Shown: in pieces, positions 1 through 8,028 of the stretch | How the letters are laid out: each line of letters opens with the position of its first letter | Numbering within the stretch: the stretch's first letter is position 1 | Source: a virus | Virus record (IMG/VR): IMGVR_UViG_3300010151_000010 | Location: 1-64,000 of that record | Direction: 5' to 3' (one strand) | DNA length: 64,000 bases | The notes under the pieces: generated by a model | Told to the model about the DNA's origin: nothing | Databases searched by the model: none | Seen by the model: the letters and a program-made list of their open reading frames with translations, nothing else | Position numbers and translations under genes: made by a program

Positions 1-1
1 G

Positions 2-94
2 GGCAAAAAAATCAATTGTGAAGATAATTCCCATGAAGAAGGTTGGTCATATTGCGGTAAGAGTGAATGTGTATCATGTGGCGGGGGTTACTGA
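2..94 (+). CDS. Cys-rich protein, C-terminal fragment
   Basis: The frame is open from the window edge and stops with TGA at 92-94. The 30 visible residues contain a zinc-ribbon-like pattern (NCED, then YCGKSECVSCGGGY), which suggests real coding. The start lies outside the window. No function can be given. It runs in the same direction as the virion genes and ends one base before the next small ORF. Confidence 0.45.
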   Translation, partial: GKKINCEDNSHEEGWSYCGKSECVSCGGGY

Positions 95-95
95 A

Positions 96-161
96 ATGAC
101 AGCATTCGACAAGGCTTGGATATACTGTGGGTATAGTGAATTAGCCGAAGAGAACTCGTAA
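96..161 (+). CDS. possible 21-residue small protein
   Basis: A short ORF (MTAFDKAWIYCGYSELAEENS) starts one base after the TGA of the preceding Cys-rich frame and ends 13 bases before the next gene. This fits the tightly packed gene order, but it is too short for any family call. The same frame also stays open upstream to base 3, so part of the signal may be chance. No clear Shine-Dalgarno is visible. Confidence 0.3.
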   Translation: MTAFDKAWIYCGYSELAEENS

Positions 162-174
162 GAGAGAGATTGAA

Positions 175-1743
175 ATGCCACAAGTATTCAGCCCCGGTGA
201 AGGAGAGACAAGACCTCTTGACCCCACAGCAGTCGTCTACACCACAGCACAGAAAGTTGCAGACCTACTCGATATGGGGCCGCAAGATGCTGTCGCAGTC
301 AGTGCTGACTCTGAGTCTGATAGAGTATATGTGACGGGCGCCGATTACAGAAATATCGGATTTTCAGTAGGCGATACAATTCTCATTTACAGCGATGCGC
401 AAGCATTGGGAATAGAGAAGACAATTACATCTATTGCCGAAGGAGGGACCAATGGAGTAGCCCTATACTTTACAGGGTCATTCTCAACTTCGGATTACCA
501 AGCGGTAGACGATACATATGTGCAAAATCTGGCATCATTCACCAATGGAAGAACTCGTGGATTAACTAAGGCTAAGGTTGAGGAAGTCATTCTTCGTATG
601 CAGGACCACATAGACAACAGAACTCACAATGCATGGAGACCGTATCTTGTTAATGCGGAATACATCAACTTCGATACTTACAAGCCATATCGTCGTCGAT
701 ACTATACTGACTACGTCGGCACTTCTCCACTTCTCTTCAGAAACGTTCAGCAGATACTTCGATTGGAGTTGTGGCAAGGAGATGACTACCGAGAGATAGG
801 TGCAGCAGAGGCAAGAATCACACTGCCAGACAATGTGCGAGACCTCTCCGGTTCCATAGTCGTTTCACCCGGCAATGGGAGCGTCGGTGTCCTCTCAATC
901 GGCAGTAGCACTGCGAATTGGCGAGCAGACTTCGATAAGGCAACTTCTGCTCAGAATCTGGCTGACCTAATCAATAAAGAAGACAGAGTAGGAAAGACCG
1001 TAGTGGATTTTGCGCCTACATTTATTCTTGAGGGTAATACGGCTAATGTCGCAGTTCACAATGAGTTTCTTGCTTCGGCTAATTCCGATTATGGGACAGG
1101 CATCGTCAAGATAACCAGCATGAGAGATACAAAGGGAGGAGAGAGTTGCACAATCGTTGCCACTGATAGCGACATAGATATTAGTCAGACCAGCAGTTCA
1201 ACGGCTACATTCAGTAATCTCTCTTCTACAACTATTAACGTAGATACTACAAGTGGATTTGCAGAAACGGGTGTTGTCGTCGATGCGAGCGGTGACGTCT
1301 TTCGTTATACAGGGAAAACTGCTACGGCCTTCACCGGATGTGTAATTGTAGTAGGGTCTGCTCTTTCTGATATAGCGGGGATTCTGACTCAACATCAATT
1401 CCAGATAGACCTTCAAGGTGGAAGCACCAGTGGAGACAAAGGCAGACTGAGAGACTGGTGGCTCGACCACGAGATGGGCATCATATACTTCAACAACTCA
1501 TATCCATTCTTTGAGTGGAATGCAATCAAGACATCTTACATCTATGGTGAGCGCTATGTGGATAAAGGCATAGAGGATATCTGCACTAAGTTGGTAGCAA
1601 TTGATTTACTGATGAATGATGACCGTAGCGTTCTCATACCGGAAGGAACACAGAATGTGGACTTGGCATCTAAGATTCAACTCTATCGAGCAGATGTAGA
1701 CCGGGTCTTCACGCGATACATTGAGGTGGTTGTCTTTGGGTGA
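175..1743 (+). CDS. probable neck / head-tail connector protein
   Basis: The 522-residue protein starts at an ATG preceded by a GAGAGAGAT purine tract. A helical segment around residues 135-165 (VEEVILRMQDHIDNRT) and a helical C-terminus from about residue 465 (GIEDICTKLVAIDLLMNDD) resemble the helices of gp6-like head-tail adaptor proteins. Between them lies a long beta-rich, Thr/Ser-rich insertion. Its position, first of the neck genes and before tail-terminator-like and tail-tube-like genes, supports a connector role. It is much longer than a classic adaptor (about 100-150 residues), so it may carry an added decoration domain. Family assignment is inference from order and weak pattern only. 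Confidence 0.5.
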   Translation: MPQVFSPGEGETRPLDPTAVVYTTAQKVADLLDMGPQDAVAVSADSESDRVYVTGADYRNIGFSVGDTILIYSDAQALGIEKTITSIAEGGTNGVALYFTGSFSTSDYQAVDDTYVQNLASFTNGRTRGLTKAKVEEVILRMQDHIDNRTHNAWRPYLVNAEYINFDTYKPYRRRYYTDYVGTSPLLFRNVQQILRLELWQGDDYREIGAAEARITLPDNVRDLSGSIVVSPGNGSVGVLSIGSSTANWRADFDKATSAQNLADLINKEDRVGKTVVDFAPTFILEGNTANVAVHNEFLASANSDYGTGIVKITSMRDTKGGESCTIVATDSDIDISQTSSSTATFSNLSSTTINVDTTSGFAETGVVVDASGDVFRYTGKTATAFTGCVIVVGSALSDIAGILTQHQFQIDLQGGSTSGDKGRLRDWWLDHEMGIIYFNNSYPFFEWNAIKTSYIYGERYVDKGIEDICTKLVAIDLLMNDDRSVLIPEGTQNVDLASKIQLYRADVDRVFTRYIEVVVFG

Positions 1744-2041
1744 TGATACCGAAAAAATGGTCTACAATGAGTGGAAAGAAGCGATTGAGAAGGAGTTCAC
1801 TCAAGCAGAGACTCAAGCGGAACTACGTAAGGGCGTTATAGAAGGTTCTACGCAGTATCACGATTTAGTGAAGTCTCAAGAGGAGAATCCTGATATTGTG
1901 GATAGGCGTATGCTAACTGAATCGCCCATATTGACTGAGCAGAAACTTAAGTTCAATGGTAATTCAGTATTACCAGATTGGGACGCTCATGATAAAGCAA
2001 GGAGGAAGAAGAAATGGTTGCCACCTTCAAAGAAGGAATAG
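1736..2041 (+). CDS. small hydrophilic neck-region protein
   Basis: About 101 residues, charged and helix-rich, with a basic end (KARRKKK). The likely start is TTG at 1736, which lies about seven bases after GAGGTGG inside the previous gene and overlaps its stop. An ATG at 1757 in the same frame is the alternative and has no good ribosome-binding site. The frame overlaps the next gene by 28 bases, so translation is probably coupled. The position in the connector cluster suggests a head-completion or neck role. No family recognised. Confidence 0.55.
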   Translation: MGDDTEKMVYNEWKEAIEKEFTQAETQAELRKGVIEGSTQYHDLVKSQEENPDIVDRRMLTESPILTEQKLKFNGNSVLPDWDAHDKARRKKKWLPPSKKE

Positions 2042-2463
2042 ATGTCATTTTGGATGTCCTCAAGGACAATTGGAATAGGGCAAATACGAGCAACTACAAG
2101 CCTATTATCATTGATATAGCCGATGTGACGCCTGAGCGAGGTAAGCGTCTTGACCTTGATAGGTCGGACTATATTCTCGTTTTCGAGACGGCACATAACG
2201 AAGAACTACCTGAGATGCTCTACGATTTTGTCACAACCAGAATCAATATCACGGTGGATATGCGGACTACGAGAAATCGTAGGCAACTTAAGGAGATGGA
2301 AAACGAGTTGAGAAGGTGTATTCACTTGAAGAGAAAGGGCGATGGCGTCAATTTCGATAGGTTAGTATACAAAACACGCACGGATTTGTCCGATAGGAGC
2401 AAGAAATTGTTCAGAATGACCTTCCAGATAGAAGTAGTTATCTTTGCAGAGCCAATCCCATGA
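2014..2463 (+). CDS. probable tail terminator / tail completion protein
   Basis: The 149-residue protein has an ATG preceded by AGGAGGAAG. The alternating alpha/beta pattern starts with an amphipathic helix (FKEGIDVILDVLKDNW) and ends in a strand (FQIEVVIFAE). Size and fold pattern fit the tail-terminator/tail-completion proteins that sit just before the tail tube gene in siphovirus-type clusters. The next gene is indeed tube-like. The assignment relies on position and size. Confidence 0.5.
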   Translation: MVATFKEGIDVILDVLKDNWNRANTSNYKPIIIDIADVTPERGKRLDLDRSDYILVFETAHNEELPEMLYDFVTTRINITVDMRTTRNRRQLKEMENELRRCIHLKRKGDGVNFDRLVYKTRTDLSDRSKKLFRMTFQIEVVIFAEPIP

Positions 2464-2477
2464 GGTGAGAGAGAGCC

Positions 2478-4538
2478 ATGCCGTCCACAGTCTACAAGGG
2501 TGATTTAACAGAAGTGACCTTCGGTCACGAGTCTGGCTTGACTTTGAAACATGGTTATGCGGGGTCTAATTTCAAGTTCACAGCATCTTTTGACCCGAAT
2601 GACCCTGCACCCGCTAATGCGCCACATCAGAATCTCACTAAGGATACCAGTGTGATTGTCTTTGATAGCGGTGCGTCGAATACTCCAGTGCATAACGGAA
2701 TCCTTCGTTATCCCAATGGGATGCTTGTGGGTAGTAAAGTGACCTTCTCAATAGCCTCAACCAGTCCTAATTGGAGCACTGATGATGATTATTCTGTAAC
2801 TGGTAGGACATATACCATCATCAAGCAGGAAGTCGCAAATGATACGAACAGCCAAAATAACAACAAGACTGAGATTACAGTCACTCCTGCGTTGAAATCT
2901 GACCATACTACTGCCGACAAAGACTCAAAGACTGGAGATACCATGTATATTCACTCCTTCACTACGCCGACAATAGATGTCAGTATGATTCATAATGATG
3001 CTGCCAATGAATCTGTGGAGCGTGTTCTGACTGACCAATTCGTTGGACTGGTCAGCACCATAGCCCTACCAGAGACTAAAGTTGACCTCAAGCGTTATCA
3101 TGTTGTTGGCCTTGGTCGTGATGTAGCAGTGCAAGTTCCGGGTAGATACCTCAATCAAGGAGGCTCTTTCGAGTGCAACATTCACAATGGTAGATGGTTT
3201 AACTACTGCCTCGGTCAAGAGGTAGTAAAATTACATGCTAACACAAAGGAGACTGGCGGTAACACATACAGTCTTCTTGGTTCAGTTAGTGCAGGCGATA
3301 ATTTCTTGATGTTTGATGGAAACAGTAGTTGGCCTACGATAAATAGCGTGCAACTCGCTCCGGGTGATTACATCATTCTTGACTCTTCGACAGAGATGGT
3401 TGATGTTCAAACATACAGAGATACTGGCGTGGGCACCAGTGTAGACAAGAAAGACGACGCTTGGCCCAATGTAGGAGCCGCACAGATATTCGATAAGGCT
3501 CTCAAAACTGAGGTTAGAAGGATAGCGGCTGTGCAACGAAATGGGGCAGAGTATTCAGTCTGGTTGGACGACTCTCTATTGTATGCCCATGCAAATGATT
3601 TAGTCGTGAAGTTCGCTAAGTATCAAACAGACTCAACTTTCGGCAGTCCTCACAGAGACAGTAGCACTGGCAACCTAACTCAACCCGTCGAGCATCTCTT
3701 CTTCTCTCGAAGCACAATACCATCTTTCTCAATGGAAGTGAGTATCAGAAGGCGCGATGCCGATAGCAATGAGGGAACTACAGATGGTGGAAGTGGCGAT
3801 TCTAAGCAACTTACGCGTGTTTTCCGTGGTTGTAAGGTCAAGGACTTCAGTTTGACCGCTGATACAGATGCTGCTCTAAGACTCACTACAAACTTCGATT
3901 CTGCTCTTTGTTATACCGATACAGGGCGCTTAGAAAGCACAAAAGGAGACAGATACGATACGCACAGGCTCTTTGAGGACACCGCTAATACTGAAGTTGA
4001 ACGGAAGAAGGCAGGTATCGAGAAGGGTACGCAGAAGCCGTTTATGTTCTACAACGGTTCGATAAGCGTAGCAGGAACCACATTAGGGCAGGTAGTATCT
4101 TTCACTTTAAACGGTAAGACTGGAGTTGAGCAATTCTACACTATCAGCGGAGCAAACATAGCAGATGCGGCGACAGACCAAGTGCCTCATGCTGGAACAA
4201 GAAACCCTAAACTCGCTGTGGAAGGTAAGACTGAGTATGACCTTGAGATGGAGATTATCGTGGATGACCCTCTTTTCTACCATAAGGTAAGGAGAGCAGT
4301 AGACCATTTCGACGATACTGATGAGACTGCTCAAACAGATGCAGACATGATACGACTGTCTTTCGTCAAACAGGGCACTGGGGCAGACAGAGAATCTATC
4401 GACATACTAATTGATGACTATTTCATTACGGAGGCACCGCTTCCTATTCCAGAGGATAAGGGGCCAATACGCTCTGCACTCAAGATATTGCCTAAGACCT
4501 TCAAGGTCATTAGCAAGGATACGATACTACACGCGTGA
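2478..4538 (+). CDS. probable major tail tube protein, enlarged
   Basis: This 686-residue beta-rich protein has a strong GAGGTGAGAGAG leader before its ATG. The C-terminal third contains a tube-like segment (GTTLGQVVSFTLNGKTGVEQ, then VEGKTEYDLEMEIIVDDPLF) ending in FKVISKDTILHA. Major tail tube proteins are usually 150-300 residues, so this version probably has insertions or extra surface domains. It lies between the terminator-like gene and the tail chaperone genes, which is where a tube gene is expected. A tube-plus-decoration fusion or a sheath-like protein is also possible. Confidence 0.5.
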   Translation: MPSTVYKGDLTEVTFGHESGLTLKHGYAGSNFKFTASFDPNDPAPANAPHQNLTKDTSVIVFDSGASNTPVHNGILRYPNGMLVGSKVTFSIASTSPNWSTDDDYSVTGRTYTIIKQEVANDTNSQNNNKTEITVTPALKSDHTTADKDSKTGDTMYIHSFTTPTIDVSMIHNDAANESVERVLTDQFVGLVSTIALPETKVDLKRYHVVGLGRDVAVQVPGRYLNQGGSFECNIHNGRWFNYCLGQEVVKLHANTKETGGNTYSLLGSVSAGDNFLMFDGNSSWPTINSVQLAPGDYIILDSSTEMVDVQTYRDTGVGTSVDKKDDAWPNVGAAQIFDKALKTEVRRIAAVQRNGAEYSVWLDDSLLYAHANDLVVKFAKYQTDSTFGSPHRDSSTGNLTQPVEHLFFSRSTIPSFSMEVSIRRRDADSNEGTTDGGSGDSKQLTRVFRGCKVKDFSLTADTDAALRLTTNFDSALCYTDTGRLESTKGDRYDTHRLFEDTANTEVERKKAGIEKGTQKPFMFYNGSISVAGTTLGQVVSFTLNGKTGVEQFYTISGANIADAATDQVPHAGTRNPKLAVEGKTEYDLEMEIIVDDPLFYHKVRRAVDHFDDTDETAQTDADMIRLSFVKQGTGADRESIDILIDDYFITEAPLPIPEDKGPIRSALKILPKTFKVISKDTILHA

Positions 4539-4543
4539 TTACT

Positions 4544-5269
4544 ATGATGCCGTCAGATTTGGAAAGAGTGCAATACTACAATCGTCATACTCATGAGGAG
4601 TATGTCTATTGGCTGCTTGATAGATGTAATGAGCATTTAGAACACTATGGAAAGAAGGTGCCTCTTCAAACTATGATGCTCTTTGTAGGCACGAGAGAAA
4701 GCGTCGATGAGATGGTCTCAAAGAGGCTTGACCGATTTACTCTCGAAGACCCTATCGTGCCTCTCGATACAGAGAAGATTGAGGATTTCAAGCCTAAGCC
4801 TGAGCCAGAAGTGGAGCCTGAGCCTGAAGAGGTCGAAGAGAAGCCTGCATGGGTAGAGGCCGCAGAGGAAGTTCTTGAGGAAGAAGAGGAAGTTCTTGAG
4901 GAAGAAGAGGAAGTTCTTGAGGAAGAAGAGGAAGTTCTTGAGGAAGAGGAAGAGGCTATGATAGTCCCCCCTGAGAGCAACCCATTTGGTGAAGTGGATT
5001 ACCACTCATGGACAGTTCGAGAATTACAGGACGAATGTAGAGAAAGAGGACTTACAATTCGTGGCACCAAGTCAGAAGTCGTTTTGCGTTTGAGGCAACA
5101 CGATGAAGGAATAACAATTACACAGGAAACTGAAAGCGAGACCGAAACCCCCTCGGAAGAGGCTGTTGAGGAAACGTCGGATGCCCCCTCGGAAGAGGCT
5201 GTAACCATGGAAGTGACTGAAAATGACAATAGTGGACAACAAGGAGAATATAGTAGCGAAGAAGAATGA
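4544..5269 (+). CDS. acidic repeat protein with SAP domain
   Basis: About 241 residues. The ATG at 4544 follows GTGATTACT, matching the ribosome-binding style used across the window; a GTG at 4535 is the alternative. The N-terminal ~80 residues are helical and unassigned. A proline/glutamate stretch follows, then four copies of the heptad EEVLEEE. From about residue 150 there is a SAP motif (WTVRELQDECRERGL, then GTKSEVVLRLRQHD), a helix-extended-loop-helix DNA-binding fold. The C-terminus is again acidic with two PSEEAVEE-type repeats. SAP domains bind DNA, so its place among tail genes is odd. It overlaps the chaperone gene by 47 bases. Confidence 0.65.
   Translation: MMPSDLERVQYYNRHTHEEYVYWLLDRCNEHLEHYGKKVPLQTMMLFVGTRESVDEMVSKRLDRFTLEDPIVPLDTEKIEDFKPKPEPEVEPEPEEVEEKPAWVEAAEEVLEEEEEVLEEEEEVLEEEEEVLEEEEEAMIVPPESNPFGEVDYHSWTVRELQDECRERGLTIRGTKSEVVLRLRQHDEGITITQETESETETPSEEAVEETSDAPSEEAVTMEVTENDNSGQQGEYSSEEE
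4865..4948 (+). repeat. 21-bp tandem repeat (4 copies)
   Basis: Four head-to-tail 21-base units (GAGGAAGTTCTTGAGGAAGA plus one base) encode the acidic heptads of the SAP protein. The first three are identical and the fourth differs at its last base. Such repeats can change copy number by slippage without breaking the frame. Confidence 0.9.
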
Positions 5270-5588
5270 ACGAAGACATGAGATTGGCGTAAACCGCGAT
5301 AATCCAGATGAAAAGATGGAGGTGTGGGTGCGCGACATTTCGTTTTTCGACGTTCAAAAAGCCGCCCAGAACCTCTTTCTTGTCGATGGTGACGACGTCA
5401 AACTTGACCTTGAAGGTTATTGGAAATACGCCTTCACCAATTGGATATTGAGAACTAATCCCGAACTCTCACCGGATGACTTAGCCAACGTTAATGCCTA
5501 CGTAGGGCAGCAGTTAGCCGCGCTATTACCAAAGCCAGATGAACTTGCAGAGGTGATGCAGGGGGGTTTTACGAACGCGAACAATTGA
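5223..5588 (+). CDS. tail assembly chaperone (gpG-like), zero-frame product
   Basis: The 121-residue protein has the pattern of siphovirus gpG-type chaperones: a short N-terminus, VWVRDISFFDVQKAAQNLF, a YWKYAFTNWILRTNPELS segment and a C-terminal LLPKPDELAEVMQGG. These chaperones hold the tape measure before tail polymerisation. The frame ends just after a slippery GGGGGGT at 5561-5567, and the gene directly before the tape measure is its -1-frame partner. This is the standard arrangement for G/GT chaperones. Confidence 0.7.
   Translation: MTIVDNKENIVAKKNERRHEIGVNRDNPDEKMEVWVRDISFFDVQKAAQNLFLVDGDDVKLDLEGYWKYAFTNWILRTNPELSPDDLANVNAYVGQQLAALLPKPDELAEVMQGGFTNANN
5561..5567 (+). promoter_or_regulatory. 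probable -1 ribosomal frameshift site GGGGGGT
   Basis: In the zero frame the codons read CAG GGG GGT TTT. The heptamer G GGG GGT allows both tRNAs to slip back one base onto GGG GGG. The -1 frame then continues without a stop into the next ORF (FYEREQLRVQQFLKK). The downstream ORF's only early start is a TTG with no ribosome-binding site, so frameshifting explains its expression better than reinitiation. Conserved frameshifting between tail chaperone genes is well known in long-tailed phages. Confidence 0.7.
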
Positions 5589-5863
5589 GAGTTCAGCAGT
5601 TCCTTAAGAAACGGAAGATAGAATCTATCGAAGATTTTGGACTGCAGGCTCAGTTGTTCGCCTATATCGTGGCGAAACATTACAGCATATCGCTTACAGA
5701 GGTATATCAGATGGATAAGGAGATTTTCACCCAGTCCCTTGCTTGGGCGCTCGCAATCAATGATGAAGAAGACAAGGAAAGGAAAAGACAGCATATGCAA
5801 GACTCTACTGGAAATGAAACCGTGACTCTTGATTATTCATTCTTAGATGGAGAGGATATCTGA
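5567..5863 (+). CDS. tail assembly chaperone frameshift extension (gpT-like part)
   Basis: This is the -1-frame extension of the preceding chaperone. Slippage at 5561-5567 would give a fusion of about 213 residues. The helical, charged extension includes SIEDFGLQAQLFAYIVAKHY and an acidic end (SFLDGEDI). In known systems the longer GT form binds the tape measure and tail tube subunits and is made at a few percent of the short form. A free-standing product from TTG at 5585 (92 residues) is the weaker alternative. It ends overlapping the tape-measure ATG. Confidence 0.65.
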   Translation, partial: FYEREQLRVQQFLKKRKIESIEDFGLQAQLFAYIVAKHYSISLTEVYQMDKEIFTQSLAWALAINDEEDKERKRQHMQDSTGNETVTLDYSFLDGEDI

Positions 5864-6849
5864 TGGCGCTAGGTGCATTACTAAACTCACTTTCTGCAGT
5901 ATCAAGTTCTCTTAGTGGGATAGGCAGTGCTATGAGTGGGCTTGGAGGCATCGCATCGGGTATCGGTGGTGCACTAAAGGGCATCTTCTCTGCTGTAAAA
6001 GGAGTAGCAATCAAGGCATTCACCAAGATTAAGGAGTTTTGGAACGAGCATCTCGCTCCCATTTGGGAGGGATTCAAGAATCTTGTTGCTCCTGTGTTCA
6101 AATTTATTGGGGCTCTTTGGAGAGGACTCGTCAAACTCATGAAAGGGGTTTGGAATGAAATCTTAGTTCCGATATGGGAGATTTTCAAAAATACGTTAGG
6201 GTTCATTTTCAATCTCATAACATTACGGTGGGGGAAAGCCATTGATAATATCAAGAATATCTGGGATATTTTAGTCGGCCGTCTTTCCGCTGTATGGAAC
6301 AAGGTAATCACCCCTATCTGGGGAACTATGAAGAAGGTTGTTGGAGGTGTATTCAACGCTCTTGCTTCTACATGGGGTAAAATCTGGGGAGGTATGAAGA
6401 AGGTTGTCGGAGGTATATTCGACGCTCTTGCTTCTGCATGGGGTAGAGTGATGGGTGTGATGAAGAGCGTTTATGATAAGACGCTTGGTCCGGTATTCTT
6501 GTTCCTCAAAGATGGAGTGGGGGCTATTATTGACGCCTTGATGAACATACTGAAAACGGCTAAGGATATCATAGGTGGCTCATTGGGTAAGGTCTTCAAT
6601 TTTGGTAAATCAATAGTGGGTGGAGGAAAAAATCTCGTTACCGGCGGTGGCGGTGGCGGTGGCGGGAGCACTACAGTAGGTACATCCGTTCAGGGTGGAG
6701 TCACTCAAACATTCAATATGTCAATAGAAATGAGCGGTGTAACAGACCGCTCAGATAAGAGAGCATTGGCTCGTGAAATGAGTGACTTAATTCAAGAGGA
6801 ACTCGCAAGAAACATGGGCGGTGTGACGCAACGTGGTAGGTATGCATAA
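5863..6849 (+). CDS. probable tail tape measure protein, short
   Basis: The 328-residue protein directly follows the tail chaperones and starts at an ATG overlapping their stop (TGATG). It has a hydrophobic, Gly/Ser-rich N-terminus, then Trp-rich amphipathic helical repeats (WNEHLAPIWEGFKNLV, WNKVITPIWGTMKKVVGG), including a 22-residue tandem duplication. An eight-glycine linker comes near residue 264, followed by a hydrophilic end. These are tape-measure features. At about 0.15 nm per residue the tail would be near 50 nm, which is short for a siphovirus. No lytic or peptidase domain is visible. Confidence 0.65.
   Translation: MALGALLNSLSAVSSSLSGIGSAMSGLGGIASGIGGALKGIFSAVKGVAIKAFTKIKEFWNEHLAPIWEGFKNLVAPVFKFIGALWRGLVKLMKGVWNEILVPIWEIFKNTLGFIFNLITLRWGKAIDNIKNIWDILVGRLSAVWNKVITPIWGTMKKVVGGVFNALASTWGKIWGGMKKVVGGIFDALASAWGRVMGVMKSVYDKTLGPVFLFLKDGVGAIIDALMNILKTAKDIIGGSLGKVFNFGKSIVGGGKNLVTGGGGGGGGSTTVGTSVQGGVTQTFNMSIEMSGVTDRSDKRALAREMSDLIQEELARNMGGVTQRGRYA
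6316..6447 (+). repeat. 66-bp tandem duplication in tape measure gene
   Basis: Two adjacent 66-base units (6316-6381 and 6382-6447) are about 90 % identical and encode W-G-x-MKKVVGG-x-F-x-ALAS-x-WG. A partial third copy follows (GVMKSV). Each unit adds 22 residues, or roughly 3 nm of tail under the usual ruler relation. Confidence 0.85.
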
Positions 6850-8024
6850 TGCCTTCTGCTACTCCTATTAGACTCGTGCAAGAGAATGGTAGACTCATTG
6901 AGTTAGATGCTCAAGAGATGGTCCTGACTACAACAAGAAAGGTAGGCGGGTCGCCTATGCCCTTCAGTGGTAGCAAGCGTATAGGATTCGACCTTAACGT
7001 GAACCAAGCGATGATAAACATCAGAGGCATAATAGCCGACGATAGGAGTGCTGGAGCAAGCACGGCAGCATCAGCCGTGATTAACTTCGCAAGAGGCGGT
7101 GGGCTTGGACATAGACACGAAGCATTCGCAACAAGCACTAATCTCACTGCTCTGTTGGGCCAGAAGTTAGAGATAACCGACCTTTCTGGCACCAAGAGAT
7201 ACATCACTTTCACTTCGACGGGTTCTGGTGTCGCAAGGCATAATTCAGGTAATGACGATGTTCTAATCAACCTCTCTGAGGCAGATAGCACCGTTGTCGG
7301 CAATCTCGCCAGTGCTGTTAATACTTGTATCAATGATAGGTTCTCGGCTGCTTTATCGAGCGCAGTTGCACGGACTACAAATCCCGATGGCGATGAAGAT
7401 AATTGGGGCGTTTCCATATCTATGGTAGCGAAAGGAGCAGTTTCCAATAATGGCACGCCGAGATTCATCCCCGATACAGGCGTCACTGGGGGATTCTTTT
7501 CCTCGGAAATCAACCCTTTCTCAGGCGGGTCTACAGGTAAGAAGAAATCGGCAGGCGATAAGGCCATGGACCTCTATGGAATACTCAATAATAGCGTAAC
7601 AAAGGCTGGGAGAGAATTTGTAGGGCTTGCTATGATTATAGGCGGTATTGCTGCTGTTCCAGCCACTGGGGGCTTATCACTTGCTGGCTCACTTGCCGGC
7701 GTAGCAGTTGCGACTACCAAATCCAATGATGAGAACGATTACATCACAGGATTACAGATACCTTACAATTCATCTATCAAAGCGGAGGATGGAGAATTAT
7801 ATACTGCAAGGAACTTTTTCATGCCCACTGGATTATTTGGCGGAGTAAAAGGCTTGGGTAAGACTTCTGAGGGTAACGACTACCCAGCAAGTGTTGCGTT
7901 CGACCAAGGAGATAAGTTCACAGGCATTCAAGGCGCTGTACAAAAATTAGACATTATGTATGATGCCGGAGAGACAGTATACTCGTTCAACATGATATTC
8001 GCCCCAGTGGATAACTTGTTGTGA
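6849..8024 (+). CDS. probable distal tail / baseplate protein
   Basis: The 391-residue protein overlaps the tape-measure stop (TAATG). The N-terminus (PIRLVQENGRLIELD) leads into beta-rich sequence. A glycine/alanine hydrophobic stretch around residues 258-288 (GLAMIIGGIAAVPATGGLSLAGSLAG) could be a membrane-active or buried helix. The C-terminus (LDIMYDAGETVYSFNMIFAPVDN) is strand-rich. The gene right after the tape measure usually encodes the distal tail protein that joins tube and baseplate. No sequence motif proves this. Confidence 0.45.
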   Translation: MPSATPIRLVQENGRLIELDAQEMVLTTTRKVGGSPMPFSGSKRIGFDLNVNQAMINIRGIIADDRSAGASTAASAVINFARGGGLGHRHEAFATSTNLTALLGQKLEITDLSGTKRYITFTSTGSGVARHNSGNDDVLINLSEADSTVVGNLASAVNTCINDRFSAALSSAVARTTNPDGDEDNWGVSISMVAKGAVSNNGTPRFIPDTGVTGGFFSSEINPFSGGSTGKKKSAGDKAMDLYGILNNSVTKAGREFVGLAMIIGGIAAVPATGGLSLAGSLAGVAVATTKSNDENDYITGLQIPYNSSIKAEDGELYTARNFFMPTGLFGGVKGLGKTSEGNDYPASVAFDQGDKFTGIQGAVQKLDIMYDAGETVYSFNMIFAPVDNLL

Positions 8025-8028
8025 TGAT

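Noticed and set aside
4666-5005. Minus-strand Ser-rich and Phe/Leu-rich frames over the acidic repeat
   Set aside because: They are the reverse frames of the 21-base repeat in the SAP gene.
5585-5863. Separate 92-residue gene starting at TTG 5585
   Set aside because: No ribosome-binding site. The in-phase GGGGGGT and open -1 frame make a frameshift extension more likely.
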